Source of the DNA: Propionispora vibrioides
GTDB taxonomy: Bacteria > Bacillota > Negativicutes > Propionisporales > Propionisporaceae
Length of the DNA stretch: 64,000 nucleotides
Assembly: GCF_900110485.1 (NCBI RefSeq)
Contig: NZ_FODY01000002.1
Location: 186,001 to 250,000, forward strand
Reading direction: 5' to 3'
A program made the position numbers and the translations under genes. The notes beneath the pieces were generated by a model. It did no database searches. It had not been told where the DNA came from and saw nothing but the letters and a program-made list of their open reading frames with translations. This document shows, in pieces, positions 43,600-50,957 of the stretch; positions within the stretch are counted from its first letter, which is position 1; every line of letters begins with the position of its first letter.

Positions 43600-44574
43600 T
43601 CACCTCAACATTTCCAGAAAGCTGTCGATGCGCAGTTTAGTCCGGGCATCCAGTTTACCCGGTTTATCACCTTCGATCGTCAACACCGGTATATCGAGCT
43701 TTTCCCGGAAAATCATATCTTCAATCTGACGGTAGCAAAAACTCTGCACATAATGCAAAATGCCGTCAATATTGCGGCGTTCCAGTTCCGCCCGGATATC
43801 ACGAATCCGGCCGAATACGCCGTATGGATAGGTGTAAAGCCGGTATTGTTCCACAATGTCCTGTACTTCAAAAGGCATGGAAAACTGGCGCTGCACTTCG
43901 TTAAAAACCACTCTCGCCCCTTGCTGCTCAATATACCCGTATAGATCGGTAAAAATCGGCGGCACACCGATATAGGCCAGCCGGACATCCTCCGTTCTTT
44001 CCGCCGCCTGCCTTGCCTCTTTAAGAAAACAGTCCACATCGGCTTCAAACTCATCGGGGTTGCCGTTGAAATCACTGCAGGAAACCTGATATAAATGATT
44101 ATAAAAGCCGCTCACTACATTATCCTGCCAGGTTAGTTCATCCAGCTTCGCCACCTTTTTCCGTATAACATCAAGCCGTTTTTTCACCTGATCGACCGCA
44201 GCCCAGTCGGTGCCCAGACGGGTTATCAATTTATCCATCTGCAGTTTTAGCAAATCATAGTCCCGGTCAAAGGGATAGGCAAAGGGAATGGTCTCTATTC
44301 CGGCCAGTTCATAGGTTTCCATTAAGGCATGAGTATTGCTGCAGTCACCCTGGGTAACGGCAATAACCTGTTCAAAATCCCCCTCCAGCACGACCGAATA
44401 CAGACCCTTGATCCAGCCGCACAAATTGCGGGGATAACCGGCCTCTTCCGCCGCCTCCACCAGCCGAACGGCTTGCTGATTGGTAATAAAGATATTATTC
44501 AAATCCACCGGAATATATCCGGCCGCCAAAATGATTTCAACGGGAACGGTAGTCGTAATCGCAATATTTGCCAT
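43600..44574 (-). CDS. HgdB-like 2-hydroxyacyl-CoA dehydratase family protein
   Basis: A 324-residue protein of the HgdB/FldB/YjiM superfamily. Likely cluster cysteines are Cys52 (RNLCGWIKG), Cys78 (TQGDCSNTH) and Cys280 (QSFCYRQIED). At about 100 residues shorter than dehydratase subunits or double-cubane proteins, and with no second subunit gene, it represents a compact single-subunit type. It probably receives electrons from the activase encoded next. Substrate unknown; true dehydratases need two homologous subunits, so a reductase of another small molecule is as likely. First gene of a seven-gene operon. Confidence 0.85.
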   Translation of the reverse strand: MANIAITTTVPVEIILAAGYIPVDLNNIFITNQQAVRLVEAAEEAGYPRNLCGWIKGLYSVVLEGDFEQVIAVTQGDCSNTHALMETYELAGIETIPFAYPFDRDYDLLKLQMDKLITRLGTDWAAVDQVKKRLDVIRKKVAKLDELTWQDNVVSGFYNHLYQVSCSDFNGNPDEFEADVDCFLKEARQAAERTEDVRLAYIGVPPIFTDLYGYIEQQGARVVFNEVQRQFSMPFEVQDIVEQYRLYTYPYGVFGRIRDIRAELERRNIDGILHYVQSFCYRQIEDMIFREKLDIPVLTIEGDKPGKLDARTKLRIDSFLEMLR

Positions 44575-44616
44575 GCCCTAACTCTCCTAGTTGCAAATTC
44601 CCCGCCGGGAGATAAG

Positions 44617-44644
44617 AAAGAGGATAGTCTAGTCTATCCTCTTT
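44617..44644 (-). terminator. Terminator after the CofE-like gene
   Basis: Perfect 11-base arms AAAGAGGATAG and CTATCCTCTTT with a six-base loop, followed on the minus strand by CTTATC; it separates the CofE-like gene from the HgdB-like operon. Confidence 0.75.
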
Positions 44645-44723
44645 TTCCGGTCTTTCATACCATAGGCCCGGCACGCCGGGCTGTTAAAGCTGCTTTGCCG
44701 GAAAACGCCATGGCGCTGTCTAT

Positions 44724-45392
44724 TTACGCTTCACCACTGTCGGCAGCTTCCAGCAACGCGTAGTTTTTAATAATAACAATCGGTGTACGCTGTGATGCGT
44801 TGCCAAAAGGATTATCAATTAAAATTCTGGCCAATTTCTTAGGGTCCAATCCGCTGGACACACCTAATACAGCAGCCCGTTTCAAATCGTTTACATCGGC
44901 TACTGCCGCGCCGTAACAACCCAGGCGCGTTTTGATTTCCTCCGCCACGTTCTGCGGATTCTTCGGTCCATAGACCAAATGCTTGTCAAACGGCGGCATA
45001 GTCCCTGTCACATCATCAATCAGCGCCGCCTGTTCGCCGGCCATTTCATAAAAAACACCGTTTTTACCGACCAGTTTAGCCAGCACGCCCATGATCATAG
45101 CGAATAACACACGCCATTTTCCTTCGGCGTCCATCGCCGCCTGCATGCCGTAGACGCTGGACAAACTGCCCTTTTGCGGTACAAACCGGTTTAATATTTT
45201 CGCCAAAAAGCAAACTTTCATTTCCTCCGGACGCACCAGCCGTCCCTGCGTAATGGCAACTACGCTTTCCGCTACTGAAACGATATCATGGGGTCCGATG
45301 TTCTGTTTTGCATATTCCTCAATGGCATCTACAATATTATCCTTATGTGTCAACAACCGGGTACGAACCGGTATCAATTCAAGTTCAGCCAT
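44724..45392 (-). CDS. CofE-like (F420-0:gamma-glutamyl ligase family) protein
   Basis: A 222-residue protein. The start [25 protein letters not shown] and [22 protein letters not shown] follow the pattern of coenzyme F420-0:gamma-glutamyl ligase (CofE), and the end has [20 protein letters not shown]420 is not expected in this lineage and no other cof genes are near, so a different amino-acid or glutamate ligation is more likely. GGAGG precedes the ATG; an upstream unknown gene lies 20 bases away and is probably in the same transcript. Confidence 0.75.
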   Translation of the reverse strand: MAELELIPVRTRLLTHKDNIVDAIEEYAKQNIGPHDIVSVAESVVAITQGRLVRPEEMKVCFLAKILNRFVPQKGSLSSVYGMQAAMDAEGKWRVLFAMIMGVLAKLVGKNGVFYEMAGEQAALIDDVTGTMPPFDKHLVYGPKNPQNVAEEIKTRLGCYGAAVADVNDLKRAAVLGVSSGLDPKKLARILIDNPFGNASQRTPIVIIKNYALLEAADSGEA

Positions 45393-45412
45393 GTGTGTCT
45401 GCCTCCTAATAT

Positions 45413-45955
45413 CTAGGCTTGCGCCTTTTGTCCCGCCTCATAGGCCTGCCGCAACTCGGCGGCGTCAATATAAAGCCGCGACCCTTTGGCAAGATACCAT
45501 TCACTGCGGGCCACCACCTGGTACACAATATCCAGCGACATGTCCACCATGTCCGGCAGCGTCCTGGCAATATCCTTATTCTTTGCAGTCAGGATCAGTG
45601 TCACATCCACAGCCTGGCCCGTACCAAACGGTACAATAAGCGCTTCCCAGTATGCATCGGTACGCGGCGCCGTTTCAAGCGCCAGACGGGAAACCACTTC
45701 CACTCCGTCATACTGCTCATAGGGCAGCAGATGCCGCGTATAAGCATCCATGATGGTTCCATCCTGCGTTCCCTTGTTGATAAAAGGAACTCGGCAGGTA
45801 AACGCCGCCATCACTTCATTAGCTTCGGTCAATGTAAACTTCGTACGCTGATCTACCAAAAATTCAAATTCGGCATCACCCTGGCGGGCAATATACAGCC
45901 AAACCGCTAAAATCAGCACTATTGCCAACACTACAATCACATTTAAGAAATCCAC
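45413..45955 (-). CDS. Uncharacterised membrane-anchored protein
   Basis: A 180-residue protein with one N-terminal transmembrane helix ([21 protein letters not shown]) and a soluble domain of about 150 residues with no recognised motif. Start is GTG at 45955. The domain has segments [23 protein letters not shown] and [20 protein letters not shown]. Probably co-transcribed with the CofE-like gene. Confidence 0.7.
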   Translation of the reverse strand: MDFLNVIVVLAIVLILAVWLYIARQGDAEFEFLVDQRTKFTLTEANEVMAAFTCRVPFINKGTQDGTIMDAYTRHLLPYEQYDGVEVVSRLALETAPRTDAYWEALIVPFGTGQAVDVTLILTAKNKDIARTLPDMVDMSLDIVYQVVARSEWYLAKGSRLYIDAAELRQAYEAGQKAQA

Positions 45956-46090
45956 AACCTGGCCCCCATTTTCTATTTGTTTTGGCTATACCCGGCAATA
46001 ATCCGCCTGGTTCGCCATGATCTGCTATTGATCTACGCCTTTTTATACCAAGAGTTTCTATGTATTCTTACCAAATTCCTGCAAATTAAC

Positions 46091-46270
46091 TAGAGTGTGT
46101 CTTCAAAATAACGGAATGATTTATGGCGAGGGATTTTTGCGCCAGACGAGTTATACCCTAAAGGGCACACGAAATTTTGCAGGAATAGCGGCCCTATTTC
46201 AAAAAATTTAATGAAGTCTGGCCCAAAAAGCACCGCTAGGAATCGTTTCGGATAATTTGAAGACACGCCC
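46091..46270 (+). repeat. Family-1 short repeat, copy C
   Basis: 180 bp with arms GAGTGTGTCTTCAA and TTGAAGACACGCCC; TA precedes the left arm. Shares with copy E a 40-base insertion around TATACCCTAAAGGGCACACG, itself a short palindrome, absent from copies A and B. Confidence 0.85.
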
Positions 46271-46344
46271 AAACCTAATTAAGGAATTATCCGCCAACGA
46301 CCAATGCAGTCCAACCGTCTCCACTGCGAGATATACTGCTATAC

Positions 46345-46770
46345 TTACAAGCTCTCTGTCTTATTTTGCGCCGCCTGCAATAACTCATAATAACGGCCGG
46401 ACAGTCGCACTATTTTTCCATTAGTATCGGTAAATACATTCTGCGTATACCCTTCAGCCAGCAATATTCCGTCCCGCTCCCGTATAACCCGGTAAGTAAA
46501 CTCCATCTTCGCCTTAGAAAGCACTTGGGGAATTGTCTCAATCAATATATAATCATCAAATCTGGCAGAGGCGCGGTACTGGCAGCTCACCTCGGTAATC
46601 GGAAACACAATCCCGTCAGCCATTAAATCCAGCAATAAAATCCCGGCTTGACGCAAAAACTCAACCCGTCCCATCTCAAACCAGCGAAAATAATTGGCAT
46701 GATGAACCACTCCCATCATGTCCGTCTCAACAAACCGAACTTTTTCTCTAACTGTCACCATGACCGTCAT
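46345..46770 (-). CDS. YbgC/4-hydroxybenzoyl-CoA thioesterase-family acyl-CoA thioesterase
   Basis: A 141-residue hotdog-fold thioesterase. The catalytic motif ETDMMGVVHHANYFRWFEMGR carries the conserved Asp; RASARFDDYILIET and EFTYRVIRERDG follow the family. It hydrolyses acyl-CoA or acyl-ACP thioesters; Gram-negative YbgC belongs to the Tol-Pal locus, but no tol genes are here. Two starts are possible (ATG 46770 close to AAAGGG, or ATG 46761). A strong promoter lies 170 bases upstream. Confidence 0.88.
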   Translation of the reverse strand: MTVMVTVREKVRFVETDMMGVVHHANYFRWFEMGRVEFLRQAGILLLDLMADGIVFPITEVSCQYRASARFDDYILIETIPQVLSKAKMEFTYRVIRERDGILLAEGYTQNVFTDTNGKIVRLSGRYYELLQAAQNKTESL

Positions 46771-46936
46771 CAGCCCTTTCCATGTACCATTCTCCTTCCC
46801 GCGTAAGGCATTCACTGGGAAACTCCAGCAAGACTGCCTTCAGCAAGACCACCATCCCGTTTGTACGCAAGACAGCTCGCCTCTTTCGGAACATGCAAAA
46901 AAAAGCACGCCCTGCATGCGTGAACAATCTTTCCTT

Positions 46937-46965
46937 ATTGTACTGCCCTTTGCGTTGTTTGTCAA
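46937..46965 (-). promoter_or_regulatory. Sigma-A promoter upstream of the thioesterase gene
   Basis: TTGACA (46960-46965) and TACAAT (46937-46942) with 17-base spacing on the minus strand. The leader of about 160 bases contains a weak stem with an eight-T run (46897-46922) but no riboswitch I recognise. Confidence 0.75.
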
Positions 46966-47082
46966 AAAACACCTTTTTCGACCGGCCGGTGCCAAACAAC
47001 TCCTGTCAAGTTTCCGTTACCGGCTTAACATGCCCGGAGAACCACCTGTCAGAAGGAGGCTAAGCCTTCCCTACATAAAAAA

Positions 47083-47098
47083 AGAGCCCGAAGGCTCT
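47083..47098 (-). terminator. Terminator of the small cysteine-rich gene
   Basis: AGAGCC and GGCTCT around a TTCG/CGAA tetraloop, followed on the minus strand by TTTTTTT, eight bases after the stop codon. Confidence 0.85.
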
Positions 47099-47105
47099 CT
47101 GTATC

Positions 47106-47312
47106 TTACCGGATGCTGCTCCAGGCACTACGAAACAGATGAAGAAAAGACTGGGGGGATGCTTCTTTCACAGGACTCTGATAATTAGATACGGTCACTA
47201 CCAGCCCACATCTGGAACACCGGGTGAAACACCTTTTATCTGCCAAGCCAACAGGTGTAATATCCACTGTCTCATACTTATTACCGCCGCACCGACATCT
47301 GCTTTTGCCCAA
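47106..47312 (-). CDS. Small cysteine-rich (zinc-ribbon-like) protein
   Basis: A 68-residue protein beginning GKSRCRCGGNKYETVDITPV and continuing FTRCSRCGLVVTV. The CxC and CxxC pairs suggest one zinc site. The start is TTG with AAGGGGG nine bases upstream; no ATG is available. A tetraloop terminator immediately after the stop and a promoter-like TTGCAC/TACTAT pair upstream support a real single-gene unit. Family unknown. Confidence 0.6.
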   Translation of the reverse strand: MGKSRCRCGGNKYETVDITPVGLADKRCFTRCSRCGLVVTVSNYQSPVKEASPQSFLHLFRSAWSSIR

Positions 47313-47536
47313 ATTCTCCAGCCCCCTTATATTCTTTTACATAATAGTACCATAGTCCCGGCAACCAGTGCAAAAGTCCTATTTCCTTTAAAATATCAAA
47401 AAGTATCCAATTAGATAAAATATACAATATCATATGTAAATTTTATCTAAATAAATCATTTTTCACCAAATAGCGCCATAATCCTTGCTAAAATTCATCA
47501 TTTTTATTTTTATAACCGGTTTGTTCCAATAAAAAA

Positions 47537-47558
47537 GCCGGGGTTGCCAATCCCCGGC
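47537..47558 (-). terminator. Hairpin terminator
   Basis: GCCGGGG and CCCCGGC with an eight-base loop, followed on the minus strand by TTTTTTATT; most likely ends the transcript of the 60-residue membrane protein. The rest of the 350-base gap is AT-rich with no gene seen. Confidence 0.8.
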
Positions 47559-47663
47559 CATCTAACGTAAAGTCGTATCACTGTATATGATAAGGTTTTC
47601 CAACCAAATAGAAATTCCGGACTGTTTCTTGCGACAAAATGACAGAACGCCGCAAGACAGTCG

Positions 47664-47846
47664 CTATTGATGGTTTTTATTGTTTTCCTCGATTATGCTT
47701 TTATATATCACATTATTTTTTAAATCGTTTTGAATATACGTGTCAAAGAAAGCCATTCTGGCTGCCGTTAGAAAAACCACCAGCAAGAATACCGCCACAG
47801 TGATCCAAAGCACGTTCCATAGCTTCTTTAAAAATTCCACAAACAT
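47664..47846 (-). CDS. Small single-pass membrane protein
   Basis: A 60-residue protein with one hydrophobic helix (VLWITVAVFLLVVFLTAARMAFF) and a polar tail rich in Asn, Lys and Glu. No family recognised. AAGGGGG stands directly before ATG 47846 but is better spaced for the GTG two codons later (47840), which may be the true start. Confidence 0.55.
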   Translation of the reverse strand: MFVEFLKKLWNVLWITVAVFLLVVFLTAARMAFFDTYIQNDLKNNVIYKSIIEENNKNHQ

Positions 47847-47954
47847 TCCCCCTTGCCTTTGCTGCTTGTCCTAGTCAGAAAGCTGTTTCATCTTTTTTAC
47901 ATTTTTTTTTACATTTTTTATACATTTTTCTTTACCAAATTGGTATAATGATAT

Positions 47955-48022
47955 CGCTGCAATCCCTCCACAAATTTGTGGAGAAAAGGTCAATCGTTTT
48001 CCACCGGTTGGCCTTCTTTTTT
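47955..48022 (+). ncRNA. Candidate small RNA
   Basis: An extended -10 element (TGGTATAAT, 47941-47949) is followed by an 18-base perfect palindrome CTCCACAAATTTGTGGAG (47966-47983) and then an intrinsic terminator (AAGGTCAA/TTGGCCTT, 47986-48015, followed by CTTTTTT). No reading frame lies inside and the next gene is on the other strand. The predicted RNA is about 68 bases. It could alternatively be a minus-strand terminator of dapB. Confidence 0.4.
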
Positions 48023-48091
48023 ATCTAAGGGCATTATACCATAGTTTGCGTTTGGGGGAAGAGCTTTATTTAACTAAGCTTTTCACACTGA

Positions 48092-48859
48092 TTAATAAAC
48101 AGGAATATGATTACGGAACATATCTGCAACGATATTTTCCATATGATACATCCCTGTAGGCTGATTGATAATATGCTTTACTGCAAAAATTGCCCCTTGG
48201 CCAAAAGCGGCCCGTGATACACTCTCGTGGGATAAACGGATGGTCTGATTAGGCATACCAAAAACAATCTGATGATTGCCGACAATTCCGCCAACCCGGA
48301 TAGAATGTACATGTCGCGCGGCGTCTAAATTTAGTGCTTCGGCTATTTTTTTCGCCGTACCGGAAACTTCCTTTTTTTCACCAAAGTGTTCCTCGACAAT
48401 TTCAATGTCTGCATGAGGAGCAATCTTCTGCAATACCTGAGCCGCCACCAACAGTACATTAATTCCCAGTGTAATATTAGGAGAATACAGCACTGTCGTG
48501 GATTTAGCGTATTCCCGCAACTGCTTCAGTTCCGCTTCGCCATATTTTGAGATGGCCGATACAATAGGAATTTTAAGTTCAGCTGCCGGCCGATATTCAT
48601 AAACTCCGGCCGCACTGGAGAAATCAACAATAGCATCTACCTTTCTTTCCAGAAAGAAAGTGTCTGTGATATCCGTCATGGAGTATATATCGCCTGCCTC
48701 AAATTCATAGCCCAGCAAACGACTGGCATATTTATGATGACTTTCATAACCTTTACGAACAACCCATTCAAGCAAAAATGAATCGTTCCGCAAGAATTCA
48801 TTAGCTATAATTTTGCCTGTCTTTCCAAAGCCAAATAACCCAATACGAATCTTTTCCAT
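48092..48859 (-). CDS. dapB: 4-hydroxy-tetrahydrodipicolinate reductase family protein
   Basis: A 255-residue NAD(P)H-dependent reductase. N-terminal GLFGFGKTGKIIANEF replaces the usual GxxGxxG; the catalytic region reads EIVEEHFGEKKEVSGTAKKIAEAL, where DapB has the E(x)HHxxKxDAPSGTA pattern, and VGGIVGNHQIVFG matches the usual RxGxxVGxH. The active-site HHxxK is changed to EEHFGEKK-V, so substrate use may differ from classic DapB. ATG 48859 has AGGAAG eight bases upstream. A leader with a terminator and its own promoter precede it. Confidence 0.75.
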   Translation of the reverse strand: MEKIRIGLFGFGKTGKIIANEFLRNDSFLLEWVVRKGYESHHKYASRLLGYEFEAGDIYSMTDITDTFFLERKVDAIVDFSSAAGVYEYRPAAELKIPIVSAISKYGEAELKQLREYAKSTTVLYSPNITLGINVLLVAAQVLQKIAPHADIEIVEEHFGEKKEVSGTAKKIAEALNLDAARHVHSIRVGGIVGNHQIVFGMPNQTIRLSHESVSRAAFGQGAIFAVKHIINQPTGMYHMENIVADMFRNHIPVY

Positions 48860-48913
48860 ACACCACACTTCCTTTCTTAAAAAGTCATTACATTTTGACG
48901 ATAGATGAAAAAA

Positions 48914-48938
48914 ATGAAGCCTTTATTAAAGACTCCAT
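48914..48938 (-). terminator. Leader terminator (possible attenuator) of dapB
   Basis: ATGGAGTCTTT and AAAGGCTTCAT (two G-U pairs) followed on the minus strand by TTTTTTTC, about 50 bases before the start codon. Confidence 0.6.
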
Positions 48939-48975
48939 CTTAAACTAATACGACTAAATCAACTGTCCCTGGTTT

Positions 48976-49004
48976 TATATAATTATCAAAATTAGATTTA
49001 TCAA
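48976..49004 (-). promoter_or_regulatory. Promoter of dapB
   Basis: TTGATA (48999-49004) and TATATA (48976-48981), 17 bases apart on the minus strand. The -35 overlaps one arm of the inverted repeat at 49000-49043. Confidence 0.55.
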
Positions 49005-49043
49005 CTAACAACCTTATTCGAAAATAAAAAGTTGTTAGTTGAT
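49000..49043. promoter_or_regulatory. Long inverted repeat over the dapB -35 region
   Basis: ATCAACTAACAAC (49000-49012) and its exact complement GTTGTTAGTTGAT (49031-49043) with an 18-base AT-rich spacer. Could be a pair of operator half-sites. Confidence 0.45.
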
Positions 49044-49091
49044 TTATTTTACCTTATTTTCAGCAAAAATGCAAGTCATAACCTGCTAAAA

Positions 49092-49127
49092 AAGGCCCTC
49101 CCAGCAGGTTATGCCGAGAGGGTCCTT
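49092..49127 (-). terminator. Terminator of the phosphohexomutase gene
   Basis: AAGGACCCTC and GAGGGCCTT arms with a 17-base loop, followed on the minus strand by TTTTTT. Confidence 0.75.
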
Positions 49128-49178
49128 TCATCCCAAAACAGGCTTGGGGATGTCTGACGGCCTCGCCTTTACCTGTTA

Positions 49179-50690
49179 TTAGTGAAACGAATAAACCAGT
49201 TTTTCAAACTTTTTAAAGAAAGGGGTAAGCTTACTTAGCATGACGGCCACCCCGCCAGGTACGTCCGACTCAATATTCAATGCCAATACCGGCTCATGCA
49301 ACGACAGCCGCAATAAGAACCAGCCCTGTCCGGATGAGGTGTTATCGGTGATCCTGACTCCTTCATAATTATTGGGAACCAGACTCCAGCCCTCTACCGT
49401 TTTCGCATACTCCTCAATAGTCTGAATAACCTCCGTACCATATTCTTTAAAAGCGTCTACCGTAATACCCAGCCGGAAATCAACACTTTCACTGGGAACT
49501 TTCAGGTCCTTGATCAAGCTCTGGATTTCCAGCCCCTGCTCGCGCAAAGTTGCCATGGTAATCAGTATCTTAGCGATAAGATAGGCTCCGTCATCAAGGA
49601 AATAATTTTCTTTTAAAGCGGCATGGCCGGAGGTTTCAATGGCTAGATGACTTTCTTTGCCTTCCTGATTTAAGCGCTTCGCTTCATTGATTACATTCTT
49701 GTAGCCCCGTTTAAAACGGTGATGCACCCCGCCCAGTTGCCCAATAAACTCTCCCAGTCCGGTGGAGGTTATTGAATCTGTTACGATGTAGGATTGGGGA
49801 TGCTCTTTCAGCACGATGGCGGACAGCAAGGCAATCAAAGCGTTGCGGTTGATTTCGTCGCCGTCGGAACTAACCACAGCCGCCCGGTCCACATCGGTAT
49901 CAAAAATAATGCCCAAATCGGCCTTATTCTTCAATACAGCGGCTTTGATGGCTTCCATGGCCGCCGGATTTTCCGGGTTTGGCGCATGATTGGGAAAATG
50001 ACCGTCAGGCTCCAGGAACTGGCTGCCCGTTGTATCGGCCCCTAAAGGCTGCAATACTTTGCCGGCAAAAAAACCGCCTGCCCCGTTTCCGGCATCCACA
50101 ACAATTTTGCAGCCTTGTAACGGTCTTTCGTAATTGACTTTGGAATTAACGCCCTGACGGATCGTATCGACCAATACCTTCGCATAAGAATCAATCAGGT
50201 TGGCTGCCTGCACCGTGCCATTATCGCGCCCTGTCCCGGTGATCCCCTGGGAGGCAAGCTCCAACACAGCCTGAATATCTTCCTTTTCACAGCCTCCCGC
50301 TTTGGTAAATAACTTCAGTCCGTTATAGTAAAAGGGCAAATGGCTGGCAGTAACCATGATGGCTCCGTCACAGCTATATTCGTCCAATACAGTGGTCATA
50401 AACATTCCTGGCGTCGTCCCTAATTGGCAGTCATACACCTGGCAACCTTCCCGGGTAAGCCCTTCAATCAGCGCAGCTTTTAAAGCCGGCCCTGACAAGC
50501 GCGAATCCATACCAATCGCCACTTTACAATCACCAGTATTCTTTTTCGTCTTAGCCGACAACCAGGTAATAAAGCCGTAGGCAATAGCCCTCACCTTATC
50601 CTCCGTAAGATTCACCGCTTTGCCTTCAGTCGCAATGGCAATCCCCCGTATATCTGTCCCGTTTTGAAGTTTTTTCCACATTTCGTCCAT
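49179..50690 (-). CDS. Phosphomannomutase/phosphoglucomutase family enzyme
   Basis: A 503-residue alpha-D-phosphohexomutase. Motifs: NGTDIRGIA at the N-terminus, the phosphoserine loop VTASHLPFYYNGLK (usual TASHNP has Leu for Asn), the Mg-binding loop DTDVDRAAV, the sugar-ring loop ETSGHAALKENYFLDDGAY, and a phosphate-binding end NTSSGQGWFLLRLSLHEP. It isomerises hexose 1- and 6-phosphates for envelope polysaccharides. Ribosome site is weak (CAGGTAG). Single-gene unit. Confidence 0.9.
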   Translation of the reverse strand: MDEMWKKLQNGTDIRGIAIATEGKAVNLTEDKVRAIAYGFITWLSAKTKKNTGDCKVAIGMDSRLSGPALKAALIEGLTREGCQVYDCQLGTTPGMFMTTVLDEYSCDGAIMVTASHLPFYYNGLKLFTKAGGCEKEDIQAVLELASQGITGTGRDNGTVQAANLIDSYAKVLVDTIRQGVNSKVNYERPLQGCKIVVDAGNGAGGFFAGKVLQPLGADTTGSQFLEPDGHFPNHAPNPENPAAMEAIKAAVLKNKADLGIIFDTDVDRAAVVSSDGDEINRNALIALLSAIVLKEHPQSYIVTDSITSTGLGEFIGQLGGVHHRFKRGYKNVINEAKRLNQEGKESHLAIETSGHAALKENYFLDDGAYLIAKILITMATLREQGLEIQSLIKDLKVPSESVDFRLGITVDAFKEYGTEVIQTIEEYAKTVEGWSLVPNNYEGVRITDNTSSGQGWFLLRLSLHEPVLALNIESDVPGGVAVMLSKLTPFFKKFEKLVYSFH

Positions 50691-50916
50691 CAGTCTACCT
50701 GCCTATCTGAGTATTTTTTTTGCTATCTTTGCAGATTATTTCTCGGGAAATATCCATCTCTATAGTATCACACTTTCCGCATCCTCTGCATCACCTAATG
50801 GAAAATTTTATCCAGCAACTCTCGACAAAGGCCTTACAGGAAAAGTATTAAAATGACAAAAAAATCACACTTTCCCTTCTTTAAAGTTCAAAGTACAGAT
50901 AATCTGCAATACGTGT

Positions 50917-50952
50917 CGTGTCAGGCGTCTGCTAAAGCAGACGCCTGACACG
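50917..50952 (+). terminator. Strong hairpin after the RND operon
   Basis: Perfect 16-base arms (50917-50932, 50937-50952) with a TAAA loop. The T-rich tail is on the plus strand (TTTTATTAT); on the minus strand, where the RND genes end, it forms the hairpin without a good T run. Confidence 0.7.
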
Positions 50953-50957
50953 TTTTA

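Noticed and set aside
46748-46999. 83-residue minus-strand frame before the thioesterase
   Set aside because: It spans the promoter and leader of the thioesterase gene and has no coding features.
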